NCBI GenBank assembly: GCA_947462535.1
Contig: CANHPN010000007.1
Coordinates: forward strand, 1-64,000
DNA length: 64,000 nt
Direction: 5' to 3'
Origin: Akkermansiaceae bacterium
Lineage (GTDB): Bacteria > Verrucomicrobiota > Verrucomicrobiia > Verrucomicrobiales > Akkermansiaceae
Position 1 is the first letter of the stretch. Every line of letters starts with the position of its first letter. Shown here in pieces: positions 20,197-28,701 of this stretch. Under the pieces are notes generated by a model. The model had not been told where the DNA came from. It saw only the letters and a list, made by a program, of their open reading frames with translations, and did not search any database. The translations under genes and the position numbers were made by a program.

Positions 20197-20667
20197 TTAA
20201 AACGCGCTGATCGGCACCAGCAGGACTTCTTCACGATTCTCGGAAATTTGAACCACCATTCCGCTTTCCTCATCCAGCACGCTGTTTTCCTCCACGGCGT
20301 TGAGACGGATGGCACGCATCGCCAGGCCGTTAAAATCTTCCTGCCAGCCCTCGTCCGTCATCGACTCGATCCGGTCGGATTCGCTGAGAAGCAGCAGCCC
20401 CGAAGCTGCAGGCACCGGCACAACCGCCGCCACCCGCGAGGCTGGATCCAGCGGCAAAACCGCGATGAGCGCGCCAATCGCAGCCGCGATGCCGCCACCG
20501 ATGAGCGCACGGACCTGCCACCGCCCCGAAGAAATTCCGACGACGTTTTCAGGCTCCGGACCGGCCAGTTCATCGATCATCTCCTCGATTTCAAACTGCC
20601 CGTCCTGGCTAAAAGCAGGCGGCATCAAGCGGGCGAGGATGGTTTCGACGGGATCAGGCGCTTGCAT
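20197..20667 (-). CDS. Single-pass membrane protein, putative anti-sigma factor
   Basis: 156 residues. The N-terminal about 50 residues are acidic and would be cytoplasmic (EIEEMIDELAGPEPE). One membrane helix follows (ALIGGGIAAAIGALIAVLPL), then an about 80-residue outer part with no known domain. The gene overlaps the upstream sigma factor by 14 bp and is followed within 1 bp by the PDZ gene. This topology and position fit an anti-sigma factor, but no zinc-binding HxxxCxxC motif is present, so the assignment rests on context. Confidence 0.72.
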   Translation of the reverse strand: MQAPDPVETILARLMPPAFSQDGQFEIEEMIDELAGPEPENVVGISSGRWQVRALIGGGIAAAIGALIAVLPLDPASRVAAVVPVPAASGLLLLSESDRIESMTDEGWQEDFNGLAMRAIRLNAVEENSVLDEESGMVVQISENREEVLLVPISAF

Positions 20668-21181
20668 GGCGGTCCTCTTTCACGCGGCGCAGCTCGTGCG
20701 CCAGTTGTTCCAATGCGTAGCGATAGCGCGAAGCCGCCGTGTTGGGCGAAATCGCCAGCGCTTCCGAAATCTGCAGAAACGTCAGTCCGCCCCAGAATTT
20801 CATCACCACCACTTCCCGCAGTTTCTGGCTGAGATTCTGGACGGCTTCGCGTAAAATCAACGCCTCCTCGTCCTCTTCGAGCACCGGATCGAGCCAGACA
20901 TCCTGGAAATCACTGAGATAAATCACCGATTCCTCGCGCTTCCGGCGGCGCGACTCGCTGCGGTGGAGGTTGAGTCCGCAAAAGCGGATCGTCGAGAAAA
21001 CCAGTGGCAGATCGGGCGTCCCGCCGCCTTTGTCGGCTTGGTGGTGCCACATTTTGAGGATCGCCTCCTGGACGAGATCCTCGGCGTCATGGCGGGAATT
21101 GCTCCAGCCGCGGGCGAAAAGAAGCAGCCGCGGACCGTTTTCGGCCAGCCACTGTTTCCATTCGCTTGCGGGAGAATTCAT
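20654..21181 (-). CDS. ECF-type RNA polymerase sigma factor
   Basis: 175 residues. The region 2 signature DAEDLVQEAILKMW is near residues 32-45, and region 4 has a helix-turn-helix in FLQISEALAISPNTAASRYRYALEQL. Region 3 is absent, as in ECF (group 4) sigma factors. The basic SRRRKRE linker and acidic EEDEEAL segment between the regions are as in other ECF factors of this clade. It is first in a three-gene unit with a membrane protein and a PDZ protein, consistent with envelope-stress control and autoregulation (inference). Confidence 0.92.
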   Translation of the reverse strand: MNSPASEWKQWLAENGPRLLLFARGWSNSRHDAEDLVQEAILKMWHHQADKGGGTPDLPLVFSTIRFCGLNLHRSESRRRKREESVIYLSDFQDVWLDPVLEEDEEALILREAVQNLSQKLREVVVMKFWGGLTFLQISEALAISPNTAASRYRYALEQLAHELRRVKEDRHASA

Positions 21182-21233
21182 CGTTCAAGAGTGGAAATGC
21201 CCCACGCGGGGGCTTTTGTCTGCAAAATCGACT

Positions 21234-21611
21234 TCAGTCGAGAAACCGGATCTTGCCGGGGACCGGCGTGCGGCCGAGCGCCATTTCCGCGTGCTGCTCG
21301 TCGGTGCAGGACGAATTGATCGGCGCGTCCGGGGTAGCGTCATTCGCCTCGAAATAGCCGTTCTCCAGCATCCATTTCTCGACTTCCTCGCCGGAAATAT
21401 CGGGCAGCATGTGGCCGTCGATTTCCACGCACGGCGACAGCGACTGACCGCTACGTTGCTCCATTTCCCAGCGGAAAGCGGGATTCTTGATGATATCCTT
21501 CTCTTCGTAGGGAAGGTCGTATTTGCGCATGATGGCGCGGATGCCTTCGCTCCAGCCGCAGAAGGTTTTGAGATAGGCGGTGATTTTCGGGGATGATTTG
21601 GTTTCGGACAT
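21234..21611 (-). CDS. Glutaredoxin-like protein (CGWS active site)
   Basis: 125 residues from the ATG at 21611. The glutaredoxin fold begins ITAYLKTFCGWSEGIRAIMRKY, giving a Cys-Gly-Trp-Ser site with a single redox Cys. The cis-Pro region SLSPCVEIDGHMLPDISGEEV fits a glutathione-binding glutaredoxin. About 35 extra residues at the C-terminus contain DAPINSSCTDEQHAEMALGR. CxxS glutaredoxins act in glutathione disulfide exchange or iron-sulfur cluster transfer, but the CGFS motif of the Grx5 class is not present. Confidence 0.85.
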   Translation of the reverse strand: MSETKSSPKITAYLKTFCGWSEGIRAIMRKYDLPYEEKDIIKNPAFRWEMEQRSGQSLSPCVEIDGHMLPDISGEEVEKWMLENGYFEANDATPDAPINSSCTDEQHAEMALGRTPVPGKIRFLD

Positions 21612-21688
21612 GTGGGTGATTGGTTCGCGGTAGAATAGTGCCCGGTCAGGAAATCGCAAGCACCGTGGAAGAATGTGTCCCACATCGA

Positions 21689-23083
21689 CTAACCGGCGTC
21701 GCCGCTCATCCTCGCCGCATCGAGCAATCCGGCGAGTTCCTCCGCCTTGAGTCCGAGCTCGTCGAACCGGCTCGCGCAAATCTCCCTGACAGTCCGGCCG
21801 CTGGAAACGGATTCCTTCGCGATGTCGGCGGCCCGGTCATAACCGATCTGCGGGGCCAGCGCGGTGACCATCGAGAGCGATAGCTCGATGAGCTCGTCAC
21901 AGCGCTCCTCGTCGGCTTGAATCCCGGCGACGCAGCGCTCGCCGAACGCAGCGGCCGCATTTCCCAACAGACTGATAGACTCCAACAGGCAGGCCGCAAG
22001 CAAGGGCATCGAGACGTTGAGTTCGAGAAATCCGCCGACGCCGCACCAGGCGACGGTCGTCTGGTTGCCCGCGACGCGCGCGGCCACCATCGTGACGGAT
22101 TCGGCCATCACCGGATTGACCTTGCCGGGCATGATCGACGAGCCCGGCTGGGTGGCGGGCAGCCGGATTTCCCCCAGCCCGCAGCGCGGACCGGATGCTA
22201 ACAGCCGGACGTCGCAAGCGATCTTGTGCAGCGAGACGGCGATGGTCGCGAGCTGGCCGTGCGCCTCGACACAAGCATCCTTGGACGACTGCGCTTCGAA
22301 GTGGTTCTCCGCCTCGCGGAAGGGAATCCCGGTGAGCTCTCCCAGCCGGACGATCGCCTTGCCGGCGAAATCCGGATGCGTGTTGAGCCCGGTGCCGACC
22401 GCCGTGCCGCCGAGCGGAAGCTCTATCAGCGCGTCCACCGCCTTCCACGCGCGGGTGACTCCCAGCCGGACCTGGCGCGCCCAGCCGCCGAACTCCTGTC
22501 CAAGCCGGACCGGCGTGGCGTCCATCAGATGGGTCCGGCCGATTTTCAAAACCCCATGAAAGGCCCGCGACTTGATTTCCAGCGCGGAGGCCAGGCTTTC
22601 GAGCGCGGGCACCAGCCGGTTGCGGATTTCCTGCGCGGCCGCCACATGGATCGCGGTGGGAAACGTGTCGTTCGACGATTGCCCGAGATTGACGTGATCG
22701 TTCGGGTGGACGGCCACCGAGAGCTGGTCGCAGCGGCTCGCGATCACCTCGTTGACGTTCATGTTGGTGGAGGTGCCCGAGCCGGTTTGATAGATGTCCA
22801 CCGGGAACTGGTCGTCATAAAGACCTGCGGCGATTTCCTCCGCCGCCCCGGCGATGGCTGCGGCCAGCGCGGGTTCTAGCAGGCCGAGCTCCGCATTGGT
22901 CTCGGCGGCGGCTTTCTTGATTAAGCCGAGGGCTTGGATCAGGCGCGGTGGCAGACGGGTTCCGGAAATCGGGAAGTTCAACACCGCGCGCTGGGTGGAC
23001 GCGCCATAAAGCGCGTCTGCGGGGACTTCCATTTCGCCCATCGAATCGTGGGCGGTCCGGCGCTCGTCTGATCGAGGGTTCAT
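21689..23083 (-). CDS. fumC: Fumarate hydratase, class II
   Basis: TCA-cycle enzyme (fumarate to malate), 464 residues, oxygen-stable and iron-free type. Signatures include YQTGSGTSTNMNVNEVIASR, HPNDHVNLGQSSNDTFPTA, KIGRTHLMDATPVRLGQEF (catalytic His of TH) and the fumarase/aspartase loop GSSIMPGKVNP. TGLNTHPDF favours fumarase over aspartase. It overlaps the upstream lipoprotein peptidase gene by 4 bp (ATGA). The C-terminal part reads SVSSGRTVREI, as in FumC. Confidence 0.96.
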   Translation of the reverse strand: MNPRSDERRTAHDSMGEMEVPADALYGASTQRAVLNFPISGTRLPPRLIQALGLIKKAAAETNAELGLLEPALAAAIAGAAEEIAAGLYDDQFPVDIYQTGSGTSTNMNVNEVIASRCDQLSVAVHPNDHVNLGQSSNDTFPTAIHVAAAQEIRNRLVPALESLASALEIKSRAFHGVLKIGRTHLMDATPVRLGQEFGGWARQVRLGVTRAWKAVDALIELPLGGTAVGTGLNTHPDFAGKAIVRLGELTGIPFREAENHFEAQSSKDACVEAHGQLATIAVSLHKIACDVRLLASGPRCGLGEIRLPATQPGSSIMPGKVNPVMAESVTMVAARVAGNQTTVAWCGVGGFLELNVSMPLLAACLLESISLLGNAAAAFGERCVAGIQADEERCDELIELSLSMVTALAPQIGYDRAADIAKESVSSGRTVREICASRFDELGLKAEELAGLLDAARMSGDAG

Positions 23084-24093
23084 TTTTTGGGGAGTTTGAG
23101 GTGATCGGCTTTTTTGAAAAAAAGATCGAGGTTTCCATCACACTGCTTGAGCAGGTTTTCGAAGGCCGGCATGTGCGCGGCGTAGATTTTGAGCGAGACG
23201 ATGTGACCGTTATTGATGTCCTCGACGAGCCAGGGCACGAGCCAGCGCCCACCCCAGCGGCGTTGAAGTTTGCGGAACTGATCGCGCAGGTTTGCGAGGA
23301 TCGCCACTTTTTTCTGTCGCATGGCGGTCGCGGCTTGGCCGGAAGCGTAGAGTTTTTCGAGGTTCGAGCGGGAGCGGTCGATTTCCTGATAGAACTCGCG
23401 CCGCCGGACCAGGCGTTGTTCGTAATTCCTCAAATCCGCGTGGCGGCCCTGATGACGCAACCAGCGCTTCACACCCTCCTCGGCGACGACGTTGGCGAGC
23501 GATTCATTGAAGACCGTGTCGCCCCGGTGGAAGACCTTGCGATGGGTGAGCTCGTGGAAAATCGTTTCCGCCAGATCAATGTCCGGGTAGCCGACGAAGG
23601 TGTTGAGCACCGGATCGTGAAACCAGCCGAGCGTCGAATAGGCGTCCACGCCGCCGACGAAGACATCGTAGCCTTGCGTCTTGAGCTGCCCGGAAAGCGC
23701 GACGGTATCCTTCTCGCGGAAATAGCCGCGGTAGTCCATTTTCCCGACGGCCGGGTAACGCCAGGTTTTCGCTTTCAGAGAGAATTCGGGAGCGGCGTAA
23801 AGCACCCATACGACGTGCTGGCGTCCGAGATCGGCGTATTTGCCGTAGCTTTCATCGCCCGGGAGCGAGAGGTGGTCTCTGGCGAAGCGGCGGATTTGCT
23901 CCACCGCCGCAAGCTGGTTGCGCAGGGCGGGCCGGCTTGCGGGGTCGGCGCGGACCTCATCGTTGGGCCGGCTTTTCCTGGAAATTTCCAGCTGCCCGCT
24001 GATGGCCTGGCTGTAGAAATGGAGCGTCTGACAGGACGGGAGAAGCGCCAGCGCCGCGAGCACGGGAAAAAGGAGGACGAGAATTCGTAACAT
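23080..24093 (-). CDS. Putative aminopeptidase lipoprotein (HELTH zinc site)
   Basis: 337 residues with an N-terminal lipoprotein signal (LALLPSCQTL, lipobox LPSC). The zinc-binding helix ETIFHELTHRKVF is followed 14 residues later by NESLAN, whose Glu can be the third ligand, giving a gluzincin-like HExxH...E layout. It resembles the predicted aminopeptidase family of about 340 residues found in many Gram-negative bacteria. The C-terminal half has long basic helices. It is the first gene of the minus-strand run that overlaps fumC, although no functional link to fumarase is evident. Confidence 0.82.
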   Translation of the reverse strand: MLRILVLLFPVLAALALLPSCQTLHFYSQAISGQLEISRKSRPNDEVRADPASRPALRNQLAAVEQIRRFARDHLSLPGDESYGKYADLGRQHVVWVLYAAPEFSLKAKTWRYPAVGKMDYRGYFREKDTVALSGQLKTQGYDVFVGGVDAYSTLGWFHDPVLNTFVGYPDIDLAETIFHELTHRKVFHRGDTVFNESLANVVAEEGVKRWLRHQGRHADLRNYEQRLVRRREFYQEIDRSRSNLEKLYASGQAATAMRQKKVAILANLRDQFRKLQRRWGGRWLVPWLVEDINNGHIVSLKIYAAHMPAFENLLKQCDGNLDLFFKKADHLKLPKK

Positions 24094-24208
24094 GGCAAGA
24101 ACGCGCCATGATCCACCGGATCGCAGAAGTCCACAAGTTGAGATGCCGAGCAGCTCACGGGTATTTCCCCTTTCCTCGTGGCTTGGATTTCACTAAACCT
24201 CGCCCGAC

Positions 24209-25135
24209 ATGAGCCAAATCGTTCTATTATTCTCCGGACAAGGCGCGCAGAAAACGGGCATGGGCAGGGACTGGGTGGAAACCTCCGCCACCGCCCGCAG
24301 CATGGCCGTGCAGGCCGACAAAGCCCTCGGGTTTTCCCTCTCGGACATCATGTTCGACGGCCCCGATGAAGAGCTGACCCGAACCTCACGCTGCCAGCCC
24401 GCTTTATACCTCCATGGCCTGATGGCGCTCGCCTTGATCCGCGAGCGGCTGCCGAATCTCGTACCGGTCGCCGCTGCGGGGCTTTCGCTCGGAGAATTCA
24501 CCGCCCACGCCGCCGCCGGGACGTTCTCGTTCGAAGACGGTCTGCGCCTCGTCGCCCGCCGTGGGGAATTCATGGAAGCCGCCTGCCTGGCGACCGAAGG
24601 AGCGATGGCCGCGCTCATCGGCGGTGAGGAAGCCCAGGTCCGCGCGCTCGCCGCTGCGGCCGATGTGGATGTCGCCAATCTCAACGCGCCCGGCCAGATC
24701 GTGCTTTCCGGCACCGCGTCCGGGATCGACGCCGCCATCGCCCAAGCCAAGGATTTCGGCATCCGCCGGGCGATCAAGCTCAACGTCGCCGGAGCCTATC
24801 ACTCGCGGCTGATGCAAAGCGCACAGGACAAACTCGCCGCCGAGCTCGCCACGGTGTCCTTCGAGTCCCCCGCCCTGCCGGTGGTTTGCAATTTCGGGGG
24901 CTCGCTCGTATCCGACGTCGCGGAGATCCGCAGCACGCTGGAAAGGCAAGTCACCGGCTCCGTGCGCTGGACGGAATCCATCCAACTGCTCATCGCCTGT
25001 GGCCACCGCACCTTCCTAGAACTGGGCCCCGGCAAGGTGATCGCCGGACTCGTCTCGAAGATCGACAAGGAAGTCACCGTCCATTCCGTCGAGGATCTCG
25101 CCTCGCTGGAAGCCGCGGTGGAGTCGCTTTCCTGA
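24209..25135 (+). CDS. fabD: Malonyl-CoA:ACP transacylase
   Basis: Transfers malonyl groups from malonyl-CoA to acyl carrier protein in fatty-acid synthesis, 308 residues, normal size. It starts LLFSGQGAQKTGMG, as in the family. The nucleophile elbow reads AAGLSLGEFTAH with Ser93. The usual His of GHSxGE is replaced by Leu here. AYHSRLM supplies the catalytic His (family GAFHS), and the NVTG-like element reads VVCNFGGSLVSD. The gene stands alone on the plus strand between two minus-strand blocks. Confidence 0.95.
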   Translation: MSQIVLLFSGQGAQKTGMGRDWVETSATARSMAVQADKALGFSLSDIMFDGPDEELTRTSRCQPALYLHGLMALALIRERLPNLVPVAAAGLSLGEFTAHAAAGTFSFEDGLRLVARRGEFMEAACLATEGAMAALIGGEEAQVRALAAAADVDVANLNAPGQIVLSGTASGIDAAIAQAKDFGIRRAIKLNVAGAYHSRLMQSAQDKLAAELATVSFESPALPVVCNFGGSLVSDVAEIRSTLERQVTGSVRWTESIQLLIACGHRTFLELGPGKVIAGLVSKIDKEVTVHSVEDLASLEAAVESLS

Positions 25136-25210
25136 GCATTCGAAAGGCTTCCTGAGAAAAATCAGAAAAGCTTAAAAAAGAGATTGCGCAGTCCGGGTCG
25201 GCTAAATAGC

Positions 25211-25230
25211 GTCCCGCACCCGAGCGGGAC
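25211..25230 (+). promoter_or_regulatory. Leader hairpin immediately upstream of tRNA-Asp
   Basis: GTCCCGC-ACCCGA-GCGGGAC is a perfect 7-bp stem with a 6-nt loop ending 2 nt before the tRNA. It could be a leader or processing element. An AT-rich tract (about 25160-25185) upstream could hold the promoter, but I could not place -35/-10 boxes with confidence. Confidence 0.4.
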
Positions 25231-25232
25231 AT

Positions 25233-25309
25233 GGAGCGGTAGCTCAGTTGGTTAGAGCGCCAGCCTGTCACGTTGGAGGTCGCGGGTTCGAGTCCCGTCC
25301 GCTCCGCCA
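25233..25309 (+). tRNA. tRNA-Asp (anticodon GTC)
   Basis: A 77-nt cloverleaf with the acceptor stem GGAGCGG/CCGCTCC, D arm GCTC-AGTTGGTTA-GAGC, anticodon stem CCAGC/GTTGG with loop CTGTCAC (anticodon GTC), the T loop TTCGAGT, discriminator G and an encoded CCA end. A Rho-independent terminator follows about 20 nt later. Confidence 0.98.
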
Positions 25310-25330
25310 TCTCCCGTTCGGTAAAATCAG

Positions 25331-25357
25331 CCCCGCCTGCAAAGGCGGGGTTTTTGT
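25331..25357 (+). terminator. Rho-independent terminator of tRNA-Asp
   Basis: CCCCGCCT-GCAA-AGGCGGGG forms an 8-bp GC-rich stem followed by TTTTTGTTTG, a classical intrinsic terminator for the tRNA transcript. Confidence 0.93.
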
Positions 25358-25850
25358 TTGCCCGCGAGCCGCGCCCTTGCTGGAAATCCATCTTGCCGCC
25401 AAATGGGAACTGCCGCGCATGGTTCGTCGCGGTTGATGGTTTTTTGCACTTCCACTTCCCTGCCGCCCTTCGCCCACGGGAGCTACCCCGCCTCAACACT
25501 ACTATGACGGCTCTGACTTCTGCCCGGCTCCGCTTTCGCGGATTTCTGCCCGGAAAAATCTCGACGCTTCCACATCACATCTCCCCTGCGTTCACCCCCA
25601 GCCATCCACAACAACCCGCCTCTCCCCCGTGAACGAGGGATCTGGGAGGAAACGCTTGCCGCTCATGCGGCAGGCTTCGCCAAGAATCATCGAATCCCTC
25701 GACAACCTACGCACCGGCCCGGAGCAGGAAATCTTTCGCTAGGTGGAAGAGGACGAGTCGGTGATCGAGCGGATCATCGAAGAACTCGGCTCATAAAGCC
25801 CGATCAAATCGGGCGACACCACGCAGCGTCGCTGGACACGCAGGTACGTG
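25358..25850. other. About 490 bp without a recognised gene; possible decayed ORF
   Basis: No intact gene is visible. At about 25664-25795 a plus-strand frame reads SLDNLRTGPEQEIFR, then a stop, then VEEDESVIERIIEELGS and another stop, which looks like the end of an acidic protein broken by a nonsense codon. The family is not recognised. Confidence 0.4.
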
Positions 25851-27044
25851 CTATCGGACGCTCTTCGGCATGGCGACCCACGCACCGTCTTTCTCACTGC
25901 TCTTGATGCATGTCTCGATGAAGGCGAGGCCCATCCAACCGTCGTCAACGGTGGCGTATTTGCTTCCATCGGTGCTGAACTTCTCACCCGCTTTCCATTT
26001 CCTGACGTCTATTTCGAAGCAACGGTGGAGACGGGCGAAGGCGTCATGAAACGCCTCGGAATGGCCGGCGGGAATCGTTGGTTCCGCCATTAGATCTGCA
26101 GGGACGTCGTCCGGCAGGAAGCCGTCGCCCGGGGTGACCGCGCCGCGCCAATAGACCCGGTCGGGTTGGTTAGGCAGATGGATGGTCAGGCGTTCCGGAT
26201 CCTCCTGGCACCAACGCAGGGTGCCCTTGCTGCCGGCGATGTCGATACCGAGGTCGTTCTTGTGACCGATGCAGATCTGTGAGGCGCGGACCAATGCCTT
26301 GCCGCCATTGCTGAGCTTGCAGTAAATGGTGAAGTGGTCGTCGAGCATGCGCCCTTCGACGAAGGTCTCCATTTGTGCGGAAAGCTCGGTGATTTCGAGG
26401 CCGGTGACGTAGCGCAACTGCATGAGCGCGTGGGTGCCGATATCGCCGCCGCAGCCGGAGCCGCCCGCACGCTTGGGATCGACGCGCCAGCTGGCCTGCT
26501 GTTGGCCGGTGGCCTCCACCTTGGAGGCGAGCCAGCCCTGGATGTAGTAGCTGTCCACCCAGCGGACGTCTCCCAACAAACCGCTCTCGACAATGTAGCG
26601 GCTGAAGCGGGTGGTCCAGTGGCCGAGGTAGGTGTGAGCCACTGCGAAGGGCACGCCGAGCTCGCGGGAGGTTTTCACCAGTTCATTAGCTTCCTCGAGA
26701 TTGAGGCAAAGCGGCTTCTCACAGAATACCGCGATGCCGGCCTTCATCGCCTTCATCGCCGGATCGAAGTGCACGAAGTTGGGCGTGACGATGAGGATGT
26801 AGTCGAGCTTCTCGTCATCGGGCAGGGTCGCGTTGGCGGCGATCATCTCGTCATAGGACGCATAACCCTTGATTGGATAGGCCCAGTTGGCGGCTTCCTC
26901 GAGCGCGATCGCGGCATCAGGGGAAAGCGCCCCGGCGACAACCCGGCGAGTGCCGTCCATGTGAATTGCTTTCTGATGGGGGTTCACGATGAAGGCGCCC
27001 TTGCCTCCTCCGACCAGACCGATATTGAGTGGTTTGTTAGACAT
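25851..27044 (-). CDS. Gfo/Idh/MocA family NAD(P)-dependent oxidoreductase
   Basis: 397 residues, a common enzyme class in sugar and cyclitol metabolism. The Rossmann start is IGLVGGGKGAFIVNPH, followed by the substrate/cofactor element AVFCEKPLCLNLEEANEL with the catalytic EKP Lys. The C-terminal domain has CGGDIGTHALMQLRYVTG (GGDIGTH, conserved Asp and His). There is no twin-arginine signal, so it is cytoplasmic. The substrate cannot be assigned; many verrucomicrobial genomes carry dozens of paralogues. accA lies 48 bp upstream on the same strand. Confidence 0.93.
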   Translation of the reverse strand: MSNKPLNIGLVGGGKGAFIVNPHQKAIHMDGTRRVVAGALSPDAAIALEEAANWAYPIKGYASYDEMIAANATLPDDEKLDYILIVTPNFVHFDPAMKAMKAGIAVFCEKPLCLNLEEANELVKTSRELGVPFAVAHTYLGHWTTRFSRYIVESGLLGDVRWVDSYYIQGWLASKVEATGQQQASWRVDPKRAGGSGCGGDIGTHALMQLRYVTGLEITELSAQMETFVEGRMLDDHFTIYCKLSNGGKALVRASQICIGHKNDLGIDIAGSKGTLRWCQEDPERLTIHLPNQPDRVYWRGAVTPGDGFLPDDVPADLMAEPTIPAGHSEAFHDAFARLHRCFEIDVRKWKAGEKFSTDGSKYATVDDGWMGLAFIETCIKSSEKDGAWVAMPKSVR

Positions 27045-27092
27045 AGTATTTGATTATCTTGGCTGATATTCTGTTAACACGGATGGCAACGA

Positions 27093-28046
27093 TCATCTCC
27101 CCTGCCACTCGCCGAAGTTACGGAATTTCGCGTAACGCTCGTTGAGGAGTTGCTCGGTGGAGAGAGCGGACAATTGCTCGATGTGGGAAATCACCTTGTC
27201 GCGGAAGGCATCCGCAGTGGCTTGATGATCGTGGTGCGCGCCGCCGGTGGGCTCGTCAATCACGTCGTCGATGAGGCCGAGTTTCATGAGATCGGGCGCG
27301 ACGAGTTTCATCGCCTCGGCGGCCTCGGGCGCGTGTTTGCGGTGTTTCCAGAGAATGGCGGCGCAACCTTCCGGACTGATGACCGAGTAATAGGCGTTTT
27401 CCATCATGATCACCCGGTCGGCGACGCCGATGCCGAGTGCCCCGCCCGAGCCGCCCTCGCCGAGAACGATGGCGATGACCGGCACCTTGAGCAGCATCAT
27501 TTCGCGGAGATTGAAGGCAATGGCTTCGGCGATGTTGCGCTCTTCCGCGCCGATTCCGGGAAACGCGCCGGGAGTGTCGATCAGGGTGATGACCGGCAGA
27601 CCGAATTTCTCGGCGGTTTTCATCAGGCGCATCGCTTTGCGGTAGCCTTCCGGATGCGCGCTGCCGAAATTGCGCTTGAGGTTTTCCTTGGTGTCGCGGC
27701 CCTTCTGATGGCCGATAATCACCACCCGGTGCCCGCCGATGCGCGCGAAACCACCGGGCATCGACGCATCGTCGCCGATGTGGCGATCCCCGTGGAGTTC
27801 GCAGAAATCCGTGAAAGCCAGGGAAACGTAGTCGAGCATGAACGGACGGTTCGTGTGACGGGCGATTTGGACGCGCTGCCACGGGGTTAGGTTTTTGTAA
27901 ATCCCGGCCCGCGTTTCAGCAAGTTTCGTCTCCATGATGGAGATTTCGTCCGACAGGTCGATGTTTTGGGACGCGGACTTGGTGCGAAGTTTTTCGAGTT
28001 CGCGTTCGAGTTCGGCGGCGGGTTTTTCGAATTCAAGGAGCTGCAT
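27093..28046 (-). CDS. accA: Acetyl-CoA carboxylase carboxyltransferase subunit alpha
   Basis: Carboxyltransferase subunit that makes malonyl-CoA with AccD, 317 residues, normal length. It starts LLEFEKPAAELERELEKL and carries WQRVQIARHTNRPFMLDYV, the oxyanion-hole region DTPGAFPGIGAEERNIAEAI and GEGGSGGALGIGVADRV. accD, accB and accC are not in the window. The upstream neighbour aat ends 59 bp away on the same strand. Confidence 0.97.
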   Translation of the reverse strand: MQLLEFEKPAAELERELEKLRTKSASQNIDLSDEISIMETKLAETRAGIYKNLTPWQRVQIARHTNRPFMLDYVSLAFTDFCELHGDRHIGDDASMPGGFARIGGHRVVIIGHQKGRDTKENLKRNFGSAHPEGYRKAMRLMKTAEKFGLPVITLIDTPGAFPGIGAEERNIAEAIAFNLREMMLLKVPVIAIVLGEGGSGGALGIGVADRVIMMENAYYSVISPEGCAAILWKHRKHAPEAAEAMKLVAPDLMKLGLIDDVIDEPTGGAHHDHQATADAFRDKVISHIEQLSALSTEQLLNERYAKFRNFGEWQGR

Positions 28047-28105
28047 GGTTGAGGTCGGGAGATTCAGGATTCAGGGAGCAAGATGCAAGACCAGAGATGG
28101 ATCGG

Positions 28106-28687
28106 TCAAACGAGGGGCTGGCCTGTGGTGCCGAGGGCGTTTTGAAGAGCCGCGTAATAGGCACGCCGGGAGAGCTCGTAGCCACCGAACTGGCGGAGGT
28201 GCGTCGTCATCCATTGGGTGTCCAACAAGCTGAATTCCTTCTCCCTAAGGCGCTCGACGAGAGCGACCAGCGCGATCTTGGACGCGTCCGTTTTGAGGGA
28301 AAACATGCTTTCGCCGCAAAACACGCCGGGCAGCGCGACGCCGTAAAGCCCGCCTTGCAAGCCTTCCACATCCCAGCACTCGACGGAGTGCGCGTGGCCG
28401 GTGGCGTGGAGCGCGCAGTAGCTATCGAGGATGATCTCGTCGATCCACGTTTCCTCGCGCACCGCGCAGCCGAGCATGACCTCGCGGAATGCGGTGTTCC
28501 AACGGATTTCGAAAGGCTTGCGCCTCAGGCTTTTGGCTAAGCCGTGCGGGATGTGGAAACGCCCGTCGAGCGGGATCAGACCGCGCCGCTCGGGGGAAAA
28601 CCACAGGATCTCGCCATCCTTCGCCATCGGGAACACCCCTTCCGCGTAGGCTTCCAACAGGATTTCCGGCGGGATGATCTTCGGCAT
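28106..28687 (-). CDS. aat: Leucyl/phenylalanyl-tRNA-protein transferase
   Basis: Adds Leu or Phe to the N-terminus of proteins with basic N-terminal residues, feeding them to ClpAP through the N-end rule. 193 residues. Family motifs include EILLEAYAEGVFPM, LWFSPERRGLIPL, the conserved TWIDEIILDSYCALHATGHA with HxxGxAHS-like HATGHAHSVE, LPGVFCGESMFS, and the C-terminal LLDTQWMTTHLRQFGG. It begins 14 bp after the folE2 stop, so it may ride on the queuosine operon. Confidence 0.96.
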   Translation of the reverse strand: MPKIIPPEILLEAYAEGVFPMAKDGEILWFSPERRGLIPLDGRFHIPHGLAKSLRRKPFEIRWNTAFREVMLGCAVREETWIDEIILDSYCALHATGHAHSVECWDVEGLQGGLYGVALPGVFCGESMFSLKTDASKIALVALVERLREKEFSLLDTQWMTTHLRQFGGYELSRRAYYAALQNALGTTGQPLV

Positions 28688-28701
28688 GCGAAGCAGTTCT
28701 G

